Below are positions 6,393-12,263 of a stretch of DNA of 12,263 bases, in pieces (the first letter of the stretch is position 1; each line of letters opens with the position of its first letter). The notes under the pieces are model-generated. The model saw only the letters and a program-made list of their open reading frames with translations. It was not told the DNA's origin and ran no database searches. The translations under genes were made by a program, and so were the position numbers. The DNA is taken from NCBI GenBank assembly GCA_035438805.1, contig DAORJA010000028.1, positions 1 through 12,263 on the forward strand. Reading direction: 5' to 3'. The stretch comes from UBA922 sp035438805. GTDB taxonomy: Bacteria; Patescibacteriota; Patescibacteriia; Magasanikbacterales; UBA922.

Positions 6393-7556
6393 ATGTCTGC
6401 AGGCTTAAAACATTTTTTCATTCCCCACGAAGGCAATAATTATCACCCACATGCACTTCATCATGCGCGCATATTTTTTTATGGTTTTTTTGGCGTTGTG
6501 GTAAAAATGATCGTGGTTCTAACTGCGCTTTTGTTGCCGGCTCAGGCGTATGTTGTGCCTGAAGTACTGGTAGCACAAGACGAAAGAGTAATTGATTTGA
6601 CTAATGAAATTCGTGCACGTGAAGGCATTCCATTGCTCGAATATAGCGAGCGACTCGCTCAATCATCTCTGCATAAAGCTTTGGACATGACTGAACAACA
6701 ATATTTTGAACATGTTAGTCCTCAAGGCAAACGACTGCGTGATTTTTTGAAAGATGTGGGTTATGCATATTCAATTGCTGGAGAAAATCTTGCTGTTGGA
6801 TTTTCCTCTCCTGAGAGTATGGTTGAAGCGTGGGTCGAGAGTCCAACACACTACGCTAATCTTATTGATCCTGACTTCAACGATATTGGTATTGGTTCTT
6901 CTGTAGGAATGTATGGAAACAATATTGCCGTATATGTGGCACAGCATTTTGGACATCCATCGGGCCAGCTTGCGTTCGCTTCTGATTCTCGCGAACGAGT
7001 GCGAGGAATTAGTGAGACCAATGGAGACGTAATCGTAGCTGAGCCTTATTATGATTTTGGATCATCCCAATTGTCATGGAAAAAAGAAGGGGAAAAATTA
7101 GTACTTCACGCTCAAGCGCGAATTGTCGGATCACCGAGCCGTGTGACTATTTCTGCACAGGGTTACGGGTTTGAATTATATGATACTCATGAAGAGGGTA
7201 TTTGGTCCGGAACTATTACCGTGTCTGAATCACTTGAAGATTTTTTTGCAGCAGTTGTACCTGCAGAGATTGTTATTAATTGGGAAGATGGAGAAGTAAC
7301 CAATTCTTCAATTGAATGGCAATCGATCCCTGTAATTCCCATGGGTATTATTCAGAAATATGAACTCTCAAAACGAATTCCTGCAGTACTGGGTACAATC
7401 TCGCCAGTATCCCGAGGAGTACTTGTTGGGCTTATTATATTCTTTTCTTGTGCCTTGATCTTGAAAATTTTTATTCAAATCAGGCATCAGCACTACCATG
7501 TGATTGCGTCTGTCTTAGCCCTTATCGGATTCCTTACATTGCTTGTCATTGTGTAG
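6393..7556 (+). CDS. CAP/SCP-domain membrane-anchored protein
   Basis: This 387-residue protein has a CAP (SCP/PR-1-like) domain facing outside the membrane; bacterial members are mostly of unknown activity. A short cytosolic N-terminus contains FFIPHEGNNYHPH (8-20), then a hydrophobic segment at about 27-48 ending LLPAQA, which is either a signal peptide or an anchor. The CAP domain spans about 62-187, with the cavity residues His107 (FEHVSPQGKRL), Glu131 (AGENLAVG) and His153 (SPTHYANL). A beta-rich, Ig-like stretch follows (about 210-320), then two C-terminal membrane segments (341-363 and 369-387). An upstream ATG at 6378 (392 residues) is possible, but it lies inside the promoter hairpin before the predicted transcription start, so 6393 is preferred. 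It interrupts the usual adk-map pairing. Confidence 0.85.
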   Translation: MSAGLKHFFIPHEGNNYHPHALHHARIFFYGFFGVVVKMIVVLTALLLPAQAYVVPEVLVAQDERVIDLTNEIRAREGIPLLEYSERLAQSSLHKALDMTEQQYFEHVSPQGKRLRDFLKDVGYAYSIAGENLAVGFSSPESMVEAWVESPTHYANLIDPDFNDIGIGSSVGMYGNNIAVYVAQHFGHPSGQLAFASDSRERVRGISETNGDVIVAEPYYDFGSSQLSWKKEGEKLVLHAQARIVGSPSRVTISAQGYGFELYDTHEEGIWSGTITVSESLEDFFAAVVPAEIVINWEDGEVTNSSIEWQSIPVIPMGIIQKYELSKRIPAVLGTISPVSRGVLVGLIIFFSCALILKIFIQIRHQHYHVIASVLALIGFLTLLVIV

Positions 7557-7560
7557 CTGC

Positions 7561-7589
7561 TTCACAAATTTTCCCAATCTTGCTAGGAT
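7561..7589 (+). promoter_or_regulatory. promoter for map
   Basis: TTCACA (7561-7566, five of six to TTGACA), a 17-base spacer and TAGGAT (7584-7589), with an extended TG at 7581-7582, form a plausible sigma-70-type promoter just after the CAP stop codon. Expected initiation at about 7596 coincides with the map ATG at 7597, implying a leaderless mRNA. The AGGA inside TAGGAT, 8 bases before the ATG, could alternatively be a Shine-Dalgarno; the two readings exclude each other for a transcript starting here. Confidence 0.45.
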
Positions 7590-7596
7590 ACCCCGT

Positions 7597-8412
7597 ATGT
7601 CATATACCAAAACTAGAGAAGAACAATCATGGATAGAAGAGGGGGGTCATATCATAGGAGAAATCCTTGAATATTTGGGTACGTTGGCTGTATCTGGAGT
7701 GTCTGCGTATGATATTGACCGTGAAGCTGAGGCACTTATCAAGAAAGCCCATGGCAGGCCGTCTTTTAAGGGCTACCGTTCACGAAGAAGTGATCCGCCA
7801 TTTCCTACGACTATTTGTGCTTCTCTCAATGAGGAAGTAGTTCATGGTATTGCAACTAAGACAAAAGTACTCAAAAATGGGGATATTTTTACCATTGATA
7901 TTGGAATGGAATATCCGATCAAGAGTGGTTTGGGCAGGTTTGGTAATGGGTTTTTTACGGATACTGCACTCACTGTACTAGTAGGAACACCAGCTCCTGA
8001 TACTGCATTACTTTTCGAGCGTACCTATGAATCTCTGAAGAGGGGAATTGCTGCAGCTGTTGTTGGAAATACGGTCGCCTCTATTGGAAAAGCAGTTGAA
8101 GAATATATTAAACCTTTTAAATACGGCATTGTGAGAGATTTGGTAGGCCACGGAGTTGGCTACGAGGTCCACGAAGATCCTCGTGTTCCAAATTATTATG
8201 ATGCGAGTTTGGAAAAAATCAAACTACAGCCAGGAATGGTGTTGGCAATTGAACCTATGATCACCCTTGGTAGTTATAAAGTAGAGACAGCTCCAGATGG
8301 ATGGGGCATTAGTACCGTTGATCATTCTATGAGCGCTCATTTTGAACACACGATTATTGTGACTGAAGGAAAGCCAATTGTAGTAACGAAGAGACCAAGT
8401 GAAAAAATATGA
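7597..8412 (+). CDS. map: methionine aminopeptidase, type I
   Basis: This 271-residue enzyme removes the initiator Met from nascent proteins in the cytosol. All dinuclear-metal ligands are visible: Asp101 (FTIDIG), Asp122 (FTDTAL), His185 (VGHGVGYE), Glu219 (AIEPM) and Glu250 (FEHT). The substrate-binding His83 (EVVHGI) and His192 (VHEDP) are also present. There is no long N-terminal extension, as in type I enzymes. Asp101 and Asp122 are 21 residues apart instead of the usual 11, because of an insert around PIKSGLGRFGNGFF. An in-frame TTG at 7543 would overlap the CAP gene; the ATG at 7597 gives the family N-terminus (REEQSWIEEGG). Its TGA stop overlaps the ruvX start (ATGA). Confidence 0.94.
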   Translation: MSYTKTREEQSWIEEGGHIIGEILEYLGTLAVSGVSAYDIDREAEALIKKAHGRPSFKGYRSRRSDPPFPTTICASLNEEVVHGIATKTKVLKNGDIFTIDIGMEYPIKSGLGRFGNGFFTDTALTVLVGTPAPDTALLFERTYESLKRGIAAAVVGNTVASIGKAVEEYIKPFKYGIVRDLVGHGVGYEVHEDPRVPNYYDASLEKIKLQPGMVLAIEPMITLGSYKVETAPDGWGISTVDHSMSAHFEHTIIVTEGKPIVVTKRPSEKI

Positions 8413-8786
8413 ATATTTTAGCAATTGATTTTGGTACTAAGAATTTGGGTCTTGCATGGGTCGGATCAGGAGTTGATGTGGTACTGCCGTATGGATGTGT
8501 GGACGCAAAAAATTGGAGAGTTGAATTACCACAATTAGTTTTAGAAGAGCGTATCGGCACTGTCCTGGTGGGCATTCCCTATGGTCCAGATGGTGAAGAA
8601 ACCAAGAATTCAGAACGTGTTCGTTCTTTCATCAAAGAGCTTGGTGTATTGATCAAAGTACCTATTGAAACTATTGATGAGAGCTTTACTACGCGAGAAG
8701 CACAATCAATGGAAGGAGACGCGAGCCTTGATGAGAAATCTGCAATGTTAATTTTGACTGAATATATACAGTTGAAAAAGAAATAA
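8409..8786 (+). CDS. ruvX: RuvX/YqgF-family Holliday junction resolvase
   Basis: This 125-residue protein belongs to the RuvX/YqgF RNase H-fold family, proposed to resolve Holliday junctions and, in E. coli, to take part in 16S rRNA 5'-end maturation. The N-terminal ILAIDFGTKNLGLAWVG carries the first acidic residue (Asp7). VLVGIPYGPDG (53-62), the TIDESFTTREAQ segment (88-99) with Glu91, and the C-terminal SLDEKSAMLILTEYI with Asp108 complete the typical acidic site. It is somewhat shorter than the usual 138 or so residues but collinear. It overlaps map by four bases (ATGA), suggesting translational coupling, and recO follows after 11 bases. Confidence 0.92.
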   Translation: MNILAIDFGTKNLGLAWVGSGVDVVLPYGCVDAKNWRVELPQLVLEERIGTVLVGIPYGPDGEETKNSERVRSFIKELGVLIKVPIETIDESFTTREAQSMEGDASLDEKSAMLILTEYIQLKKK

Positions 8787-8797
8787 TTTTTTTCACT

Positions 8798-9529
8798 ATG
8801 CCCGAGGGGATCGTGCTTACCCGAACTCCACTGCGTGAATATGATGAAGTAATATCTTTTATTACGAGAGATTTCGGTCGAGTAGACGTGCTAGCCAAGG
8901 GTGTGAAAAAAATTACAAGTAAACTTTCTCCGCATCTTGAGCCTTTGTCCTATCTGTCATTTGATTCAGTTCAGGGAAAGGAAATGATGATTTTGACTAC
9001 GGTTAGTGCAATTGAATTTTTTCCTCATGTTCGAACGCATTACATCAAAAGCCTGCAAGCTGAATTTGCAGCACATGCGCTGCATCGACTTACTCGTCCT
9101 GGAAATTTAGAATACGGTGTATTTGATCTTTTTTCTGAATGGCTTCAGATGCTTGGTACAGTTACACACATCTCTGATTGTCGGTTCCTTGATTGGTTTA
9201 TGCTGAAGCTTATGGGTGCAATTGGATTTGAACCTACATATTCAGCGTGCGTTAGATGTGGGAGGACTGATAATTTGAGTTTTTGGTCTTTTGGCGGTGG
9301 TGGTGTGATTTGTGTACATTGTTCTCGCGATAATTTCGAGGGTGATACCCCGTTCCGCATTTCTCCTCAGACTATCCATGATCTTTCCCGTCTTTCAGTA
9401 GGAAATCCAGAACAGCTTTCTGAGGATCTGGGATTTGTTCCTGGGGTGCATAGCCTTCTCGTGGGCCATCTTCAGTACCAAACTGAGGCAAAAATAGGAA
9501 ATTGGGCCCATACTTGTATAGAGGCGTAA
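8798..9529 (+). CDS. recO: DNA repair protein RecO
   Basis: This 243-residue protein matches RecO, which works with RecR (and RecF where present) to load RecA onto single-stranded DNA covered by SSB. The N-terminal OB fold spans about 1-78, including EGIVLTRTPLREYDEVISFI and GRVDVLAKGVKK. A helical middle follows. The zinc ribbon Cys151/Cys154 (CVRCG) and Cys172/Cys175 (CVHC) is intact. Its length is usual for the family. Identity with well-known RecO proteins looks modest away from these landmarks, which is normal for this fast-evolving family. The start codon lies behind a run of T bases (TTTTTTTCACT-ATG) with no Shine-Dalgarno. It is probably co-transcribed with map and ruvX. Confidence 0.9.
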   Translation: MPEGIVLTRTPLREYDEVISFITRDFGRVDVLAKGVKKITSKLSPHLEPLSYLSFDSVQGKEMMILTTVSAIEFFPHVRTHYIKSLQAEFAAHALHRLTRPGNLEYGVFDLFSEWLQMLGTVTHISDCRFLDWFMLKLMGAIGFEPTYSACVRCGRTDNLSFWSFGGGGVICVHCSRDNFEGDTPFRISPQTIHDLSRLSVGNPEQLSEDLGFVPGVHSLLVGHLQYQTEAKIGNWAHTCIEA

Positions 9530-9547
9530 AATATAGTAGTGTAGAGT

Positions 9548-9588
9548 TTGCATACAAAGAAGATTCTGATAACGAATGTAATTTTTTT
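9548..9588 (+). terminator. weak terminator-like structure after recO
   Basis: TTGCATAC (9548-9555) can pair with GAATGTAA (9574-9581) with one G-T wobble and one A-A mismatch, around an 18-base loop, and seven T bases follow (9582-9588). The T tract is good but the stem is poor. It lies just before the TATAAT that precedes asnS, the same terminator-then-promoter order seen at the other borders. Confidence is low. Confidence 0.3.
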
Positions 9589-9592
9589 AGTC

Positions 9593-9598
9593 TATAAT
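9593..9598 (+). promoter_or_regulatory. -10 element before asnS
   Basis: A perfect TATAAT ends immediately before an ATG at 9599. With the usual 6-7 base offset, transcription would start at about 9605, exactly on the second in-frame ATG. I see no convincing -35 at 16-18 bases. If functional, it makes the asnS message leaderless and rules out the 9599 ATG for transcripts starting here. Confidence 0.45.
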
Positions 9599-9604
9599 AT
9601 GAGA

Positions 9605-10894
9605 ATGTTTATTTCTGACGCACCATCACATATTGGCACATCTGTTCAGGTAAAAGGCTGGGTCTATAACAGCCGATCTTCAGGTTCGATAGTATTTCTT
9701 GAAGTACGTGATGGTACTGGATTTATCCAGTGTGTGGCATCAGAGAGTGATGTTGATGCTGCGTCATGGAAAGCAATTACTGATGCGACTCAGGAGTCAT
9801 CAGTTGAAGTTGTGGGAATAGTAAAAGAGCATCCGAAAAAACCAGGCAGTTATGAACTTGCGATTGAGAAAGCTGTACTCATTCACAAGGCAATTGACTA
9901 TCCAATAGCACACAAAGAACATGGACCTGACTTTTTACTTGAAAATAGACATTTGTGGATTAGAAGCAAAAAACAGTGGGCAATACTTCGTATCAGAGAT
10001 GTGGTTGAAACTGCGATTAATGAGTATTTGCATCAAGAAAAATTTATACGTACTGATTCTCCTATTTTTACTCCAAACGCATGCGAGGGAACTACTACCC
10101 TTTTTCCGGTTCCATACTTTGATTTAGGCGAAGCGTATTTGTCACAATCTGGCCAGCTCTATATTGAGGCAGCAATCGCAAGTGTGGGGCGGTGTTATGA
10201 TTTTGGACCAGTATTTCGTGCAGAAAAATCTGTAACCAAACGACACTTAACTGAATTTTGGATGATGGATGCAGAAGCTGCGTTTGTTGAGCATGAGGAA
10301 AATATGAATATTCAGGAGGGGCTTGTGAAATTCATTGCGCGAGCATGTTTAGAGAAGTGTACTCAGGAGTTTGTAATTTTAGAACGTGATCCTGAGCCAA
10401 TTCGAAAGATGGTTGAACTTCCATTTGTAAAATTGACCTACGAAGAATCAATTCCATGGTTACAAGAGCGGGGAAGCGATATCAAACATGGCGAAGATTT
10501 GGGGAATGATGATGAGGCACTTCTAACGAAAGACAGCCCAGTGCCTGTATTCATTCACAAATGGCCAAAGAGTATTAAGCCATTTTATATGAAGCTTGAT
10601 CCAACAGATACTACTCGAGTATTGAATAATGATTTGATTGGAATTGAAGGGTCTGGTGAGATTATTGGAGGGAGTCAGCGTGAAGACAATTTTGATTTAT
10701 TACTTGATCGGATCCGTGAAGAAAAATTACCAGAGAGTGAATATGCATGGTACACTGATCTTCGAAAATACGGGAGTGTGCCACACTCAGGATTTGGAAT
10801 TGGAGTTGAGCGTATGGTTCGCTGGATGAGCGGAGTTGAACATATTCGAGAGTGTATTCCATTTCCACGATTGGTGAATCGAGTTCGTCCATAA
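9605..10894 (+). CDS. asnS: asparagine--tRNA ligase (AsnRS)
   Basis: This class IIb synthetase (429 residues from 9605) charges tRNA-Asn with asparagine. The N-terminal OB-fold anticodon-binding domain covers about 14-92 (VQVKGWVYNSRSSGSIVFLE). In the catalytic core, CEGTTTLFPV (160-169), YLSQSGQLY (178-186), motif 2 FRAEKSVTKRHLTEFWMMD (204-222), the IIGGSQRE block (353-360) and motif 3 GFGIGVERMVRW (396-407) point to AsnRS rather than AspRS. It ends ECIPFPRLVNRVRP. Start choices are 9599 (MRMFIS) and 9605 (MFISDAP); I prefer 9605 because a TATAAT abuts 9599. An in-frame TTG at 9548 is unlikely. It is followed three bases later by the methyltransferase gene. Confidence 0.93.
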   Translation: MFISDAPSHIGTSVQVKGWVYNSRSSGSIVFLEVRDGTGFIQCVASESDVDAASWKAITDATQESSVEVVGIVKEHPKKPGSYELAIEKAVLIHKAIDYPIAHKEHGPDFLLENRHLWIRSKKQWAILRIRDVVETAINEYLHQEKFIRTDSPIFTPNACEGTTTLFPVPYFDLGEAYLSQSGQLYIEAAIASVGRCYDFGPVFRAEKSVTKRHLTEFWMMDAEAAFVEHEENMNIQEGLVKFIARACLEKCTQEFVILERDPEPIRKMVELPFVKLTYEESIPWLQERGSDIKHGEDLGNDDEALLTKDSPVPVFIHKWPKSIKPFYMKLDPTDTTRVLNNDLIGIEGSGEIIGGSQREDNFDLLLDRIREEKLPESEYAWYTDLRKYGSVPHSGFGIGVERMVRWMSGVEHIRECIPFPRLVNRVRP

Positions 10895-10897
10895 TGT

Positions 10898-11899
10898 ATG
10901 GCAAAGAAAAAAAAGAAGGGTGGAAAAAACGGATTTAGAAAAGAACTTCCTGAAAAATTTATTGAACGAGCTTCTCTTATTTTTGGTGCATCCCGTTTTC
11001 GTGAGATTGAGAAAACATTTGTGGGGAGGCCTACTACATTTCGAATTAATACGCTTAAGTCGAGTTCTGAAGAAGTATTGCCTGTCTTGTCGCAAAACGG
11101 TTTTAAAGTTCAGAAAATTAGCTGGTGTCCCGGTGCTTTTGTATTGTTGAATAAATCAAAACGCGAACTTACTGATTTGCCACTCTATTCTGAGGGCAAG
11201 ATATATATCCAGAGCCTTGCAAGCATGGTCCCACCGCTTGTCCTTGATTCTCAGCCAGGAGAGGCTGTCCTTGACCTTACTGCTGCTCCTGGGAGCAAAA
11301 CAAGCCAGATAGCAGCGCAGATGCAGAGAAAAGGGGAGCTTGTGGCAAATGACAAGAATAAAGTCCGTTTTTTCAAGCTGAAGCATAATATGGAGCTTCT
11401 AGGGGTTGCGGACGAGGTACCGGAATGGCAATTCAAGCTCAGGATGGAGCATGGGGCACAGCTCTCTCGAGAATACGAGAATTATTTTGATAAAATTTTA
11501 CTTGATGCGCCTTGTAGTGCCGAAGCCCGGTTTGATACGACAGATCCTAAGAGCTTTGGGTATTGGAGTGAGCGAAAAATCAAAGAAATGGCCTATACTC
11601 AGCGAATTTTGCTTCGGGCTGCGTGGCACATGTTGAAACCTGGCGGAGTACTGGTGTATTCGACCTGTACATTTGCACCTGAGGAAAATGAAGTGCAATT
11701 ACAAAAATTTATTGAACGCAGTCCTGATGCAGAGCTTATCTCTATTACATTACCCGAGCTTCAGGCAGCGGCTATTGCGAATTCTTTCAAAAATATAGCT
11801 ATTAGTGAATCAATTAGAAAGAATGTGTTTAGAATTCTACCAAACAGTCAGATTGAAGGATTTTTTGTTGCCAGAATAAGAAAAAAAGTTGCTGAATAG
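10898..11899 (+). CDS. NOL1/NOP2/Sun-family RNA (cytosine-5) methyltransferase
   Basis: This 333-residue protein is an S-adenosylmethionine-dependent RNA m5C methyltransferase of the RsmB/NOP2/Sun family. A Lys/Gly-rich start (2-12) precedes the family's N-terminal region with the RPTTFRINTLK segment (44-54). The Rossmann core shows motif I VLDLTAAPGSKTSQIA (124-139), VANDKNKVR in motif II, motif IV LLDAPCSAEARFD (201-213) with Cys206, and motif VI YSTCTFAPEENE (254-265) with the nucleophile Cys257. It lacks the NusB-like domain of full-length RsmB and any obvious PUA domain, so the substrate (rRNA or tRNA, and which base) cannot be assigned. The start ATG lies three bases after asnS, strongly suggesting one transcript. 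Confidence 0.9.
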   Translation: MAKKKKKGGKNGFRKELPEKFIERASLIFGASRFREIEKTFVGRPTTFRINTLKSSSEEVLPVLSQNGFKVQKISWCPGAFVLLNKSKRELTDLPLYSEGKIYIQSLASMVPPLVLDSQPGEAVLDLTAAPGSKTSQIAAQMQRKGELVANDKNKVRFFKLKHNMELLGVADEVPEWQFKLRMEHGAQLSREYENYFDKILLDAPCSAEARFDTTDPKSFGYWSERKIKEMAYTQRILLRAAWHMLKPGGVLVYSTCTFAPEENEVQLQKFIERSPDAELISITLPELQAAAIANSFKNIAISESIRKNVFRILPNSQIEGFFVARIRKKVAE

Positions 11900-11927
11900 G
11901 CTTTGGAAAAGTGAATTATGCACCATA

Positions 11928-11960
11928 CACACGTTTTTGTAGCGTGTGATTTTATTTTAT
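11928..11960 (+). terminator. probable terminator after the methyltransferase gene
   Basis: CACACG (11928-11933) pairs with CGTGTG (11943-11948) over 6 bp around a nine-base loop, followed by ATTTTATTTTAT. It lies about 28 bases after the stop codon. The stem is short and the T tract is interrupted by A, so termination may be incomplete. The loop is TTTTTGTAG, which is also the upstream element of the next promoter. Confidence 0.45.
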
Positions 11961-11968
11961 GGTATACT
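11934..11968 (+). promoter_or_regulatory. promoter for the last gene
   Basis: TGGTATACT (11960-11968) is an extended -10, and TTTTTGTA (11934-11941) lies exactly 21 bases before TATACT, the same layout as before the CAP gene. Initiation near 11975 would give a leader of about 23 bases before the ATG at 11998. Confidence 0.5.
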
Positions 11969-11997
11969 TGGTCTCGTGTATTTCTAATATTTACTAC

Positions 11998-12263
11998 ATG
12001 AAGCGCTTTTTTGCATGGGTGTCTGCTCATGCTGGCCAAGCGTATATCAAGCTGTTCCCGAACACGCTCAAAAAACGGACCTGGTGGCCTATTTTTGTCG
12101 TTGGTGTTGTACTGATTGCTGTAATGAGTGTGGGGATTGTACATGCACAGGTTAGCTTTAGTCTTGATGGACTTTTGAACGGCTTGGCAGAACTTATTGC
12201 AAGTATTCTTATTGAACTCGCTAAGCTGTGTATATTTTTGACGATATTCTTTTTGCGCTTGAG
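11998..12263 (+). CDS. unrecognised membrane protein, 5' part only
   Basis: An open frame runs from the ATG at 11998 to the window edge (88 codons plus two bases) without a stop, so the protein is incomplete. The N-terminus MKRFFAWVSAHAGQAYIKLF is followed by a basic stretch (NTLKKR) and a hydrophobic segment at about 31-51 ending VGIVHAQ, which resembles a signal peptide with an Ala-x-Ala-like cleavage site (VHA before Q). A second long hydrophobic stretch starts near residue 57 (LLNGLAELIASILIELAKLC) and continues to the edge. The pattern fits a polytopic or exported membrane protein; type IV secretion- or pilus-like components of similar layout exist in CPR, but no family motif is visible. 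It appears to begin a new transcription unit. Confidence 0.6.
   Translation, partial: MKRFFAWVSAHAGQAYIKLFPNTLKKRTWWPIFVVGVVLIAVMSVGIVHAQVSFSLDGLLNGLAELIASILIELAKLCIFLTIFFLRL

Noticed and set aside
8787..8797. T-run between ruvX and recO as a terminator
   Set aside because: The T tract has no convincing stem upstream, and the 11-base spacing argues for one transcript.
11848..12144. 98-codon minus-strand open frame spanning the gap before the last gene
   Set aside because: It crosses a terminator and promoter and overlaps two likely + strand genes. Its translation shows no family features.

Overview
This window carries the distal part of a bacterial spc ribosomal-protein operon followed by a short, tightly packed run of housekeeping genes, all on the + strand. 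It most likely comes from a member of the Candidate Phyla Radiation (Patescibacteria), probably a Parcubacteria-type lineage. The evidence is: uL15 directly follows uS5 with no rpmD (uL30), a loss characteristic of CPR; start sites essentially lack Shine-Dalgarno sequences; intergenic gaps are very short; several proteins carry CPR-style features, such as a Lys/Ala-rich tail on S5 and a CAP-domain membrane protein with a Pro-His/Asn-Asn pre-membrane motif. The genus is not determinable here. The standard genetic code fits: the methionine aminopeptidase gene ends with TGA and no gene needs TGA read as an amino acid.

Layout. Positions 19-4284 encode S17, L14, L24, L5, S14 (zinc type), S8, L6, L18, S5 and L15, with gaps of about 10-37 bases, surely one transcript. 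A perfect 9-bp hairpin overlapping the L15 stop codon separates them from secY (4337-5608). A good intrinsic terminator follows secY. Adenylate kinase (5677-6339) comes next, then an exported or anchored CAP-domain protein (6393-7556). A second run follows: methionine aminopeptidase (map), RuvX, RecO, asparaginyl-tRNA synthetase and a NOL1/NOP2/Sun-family RNA m5C methyltransferase. The window ends inside a new gene for an unrecognised membrane protein (from 11998). The alpha-operon genes that often follow map (infA, rpmJ, rpsM, rpsK, rpsD, rpoA, rplQ) are absent, so that block must lie elsewhere.

Functionally the window is translation and protein maturation: ribosome assembly, membrane insertion through SecY, N-terminal Met removal, nucleotide balance, tRNA charging and RNA modification, plus recombinational repair (RuvX, RecO). 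No mobile element, CRISPR array, tRNA or rRNA was seen, and no gap exceeds about 100 bases.

The non-coding signals are the most interesting part. Nearly every start codon has T at -1, often as TAT-ATG, and lacks a Shine-Dalgarno. At transcription-unit borders, extended -10 elements (TGnTATACTT) sit inside or directly beside the terminator hairpin of the previous gene. The asnS and map starts look leaderless. I found no clear evidence of a wholly new multi-gene system.
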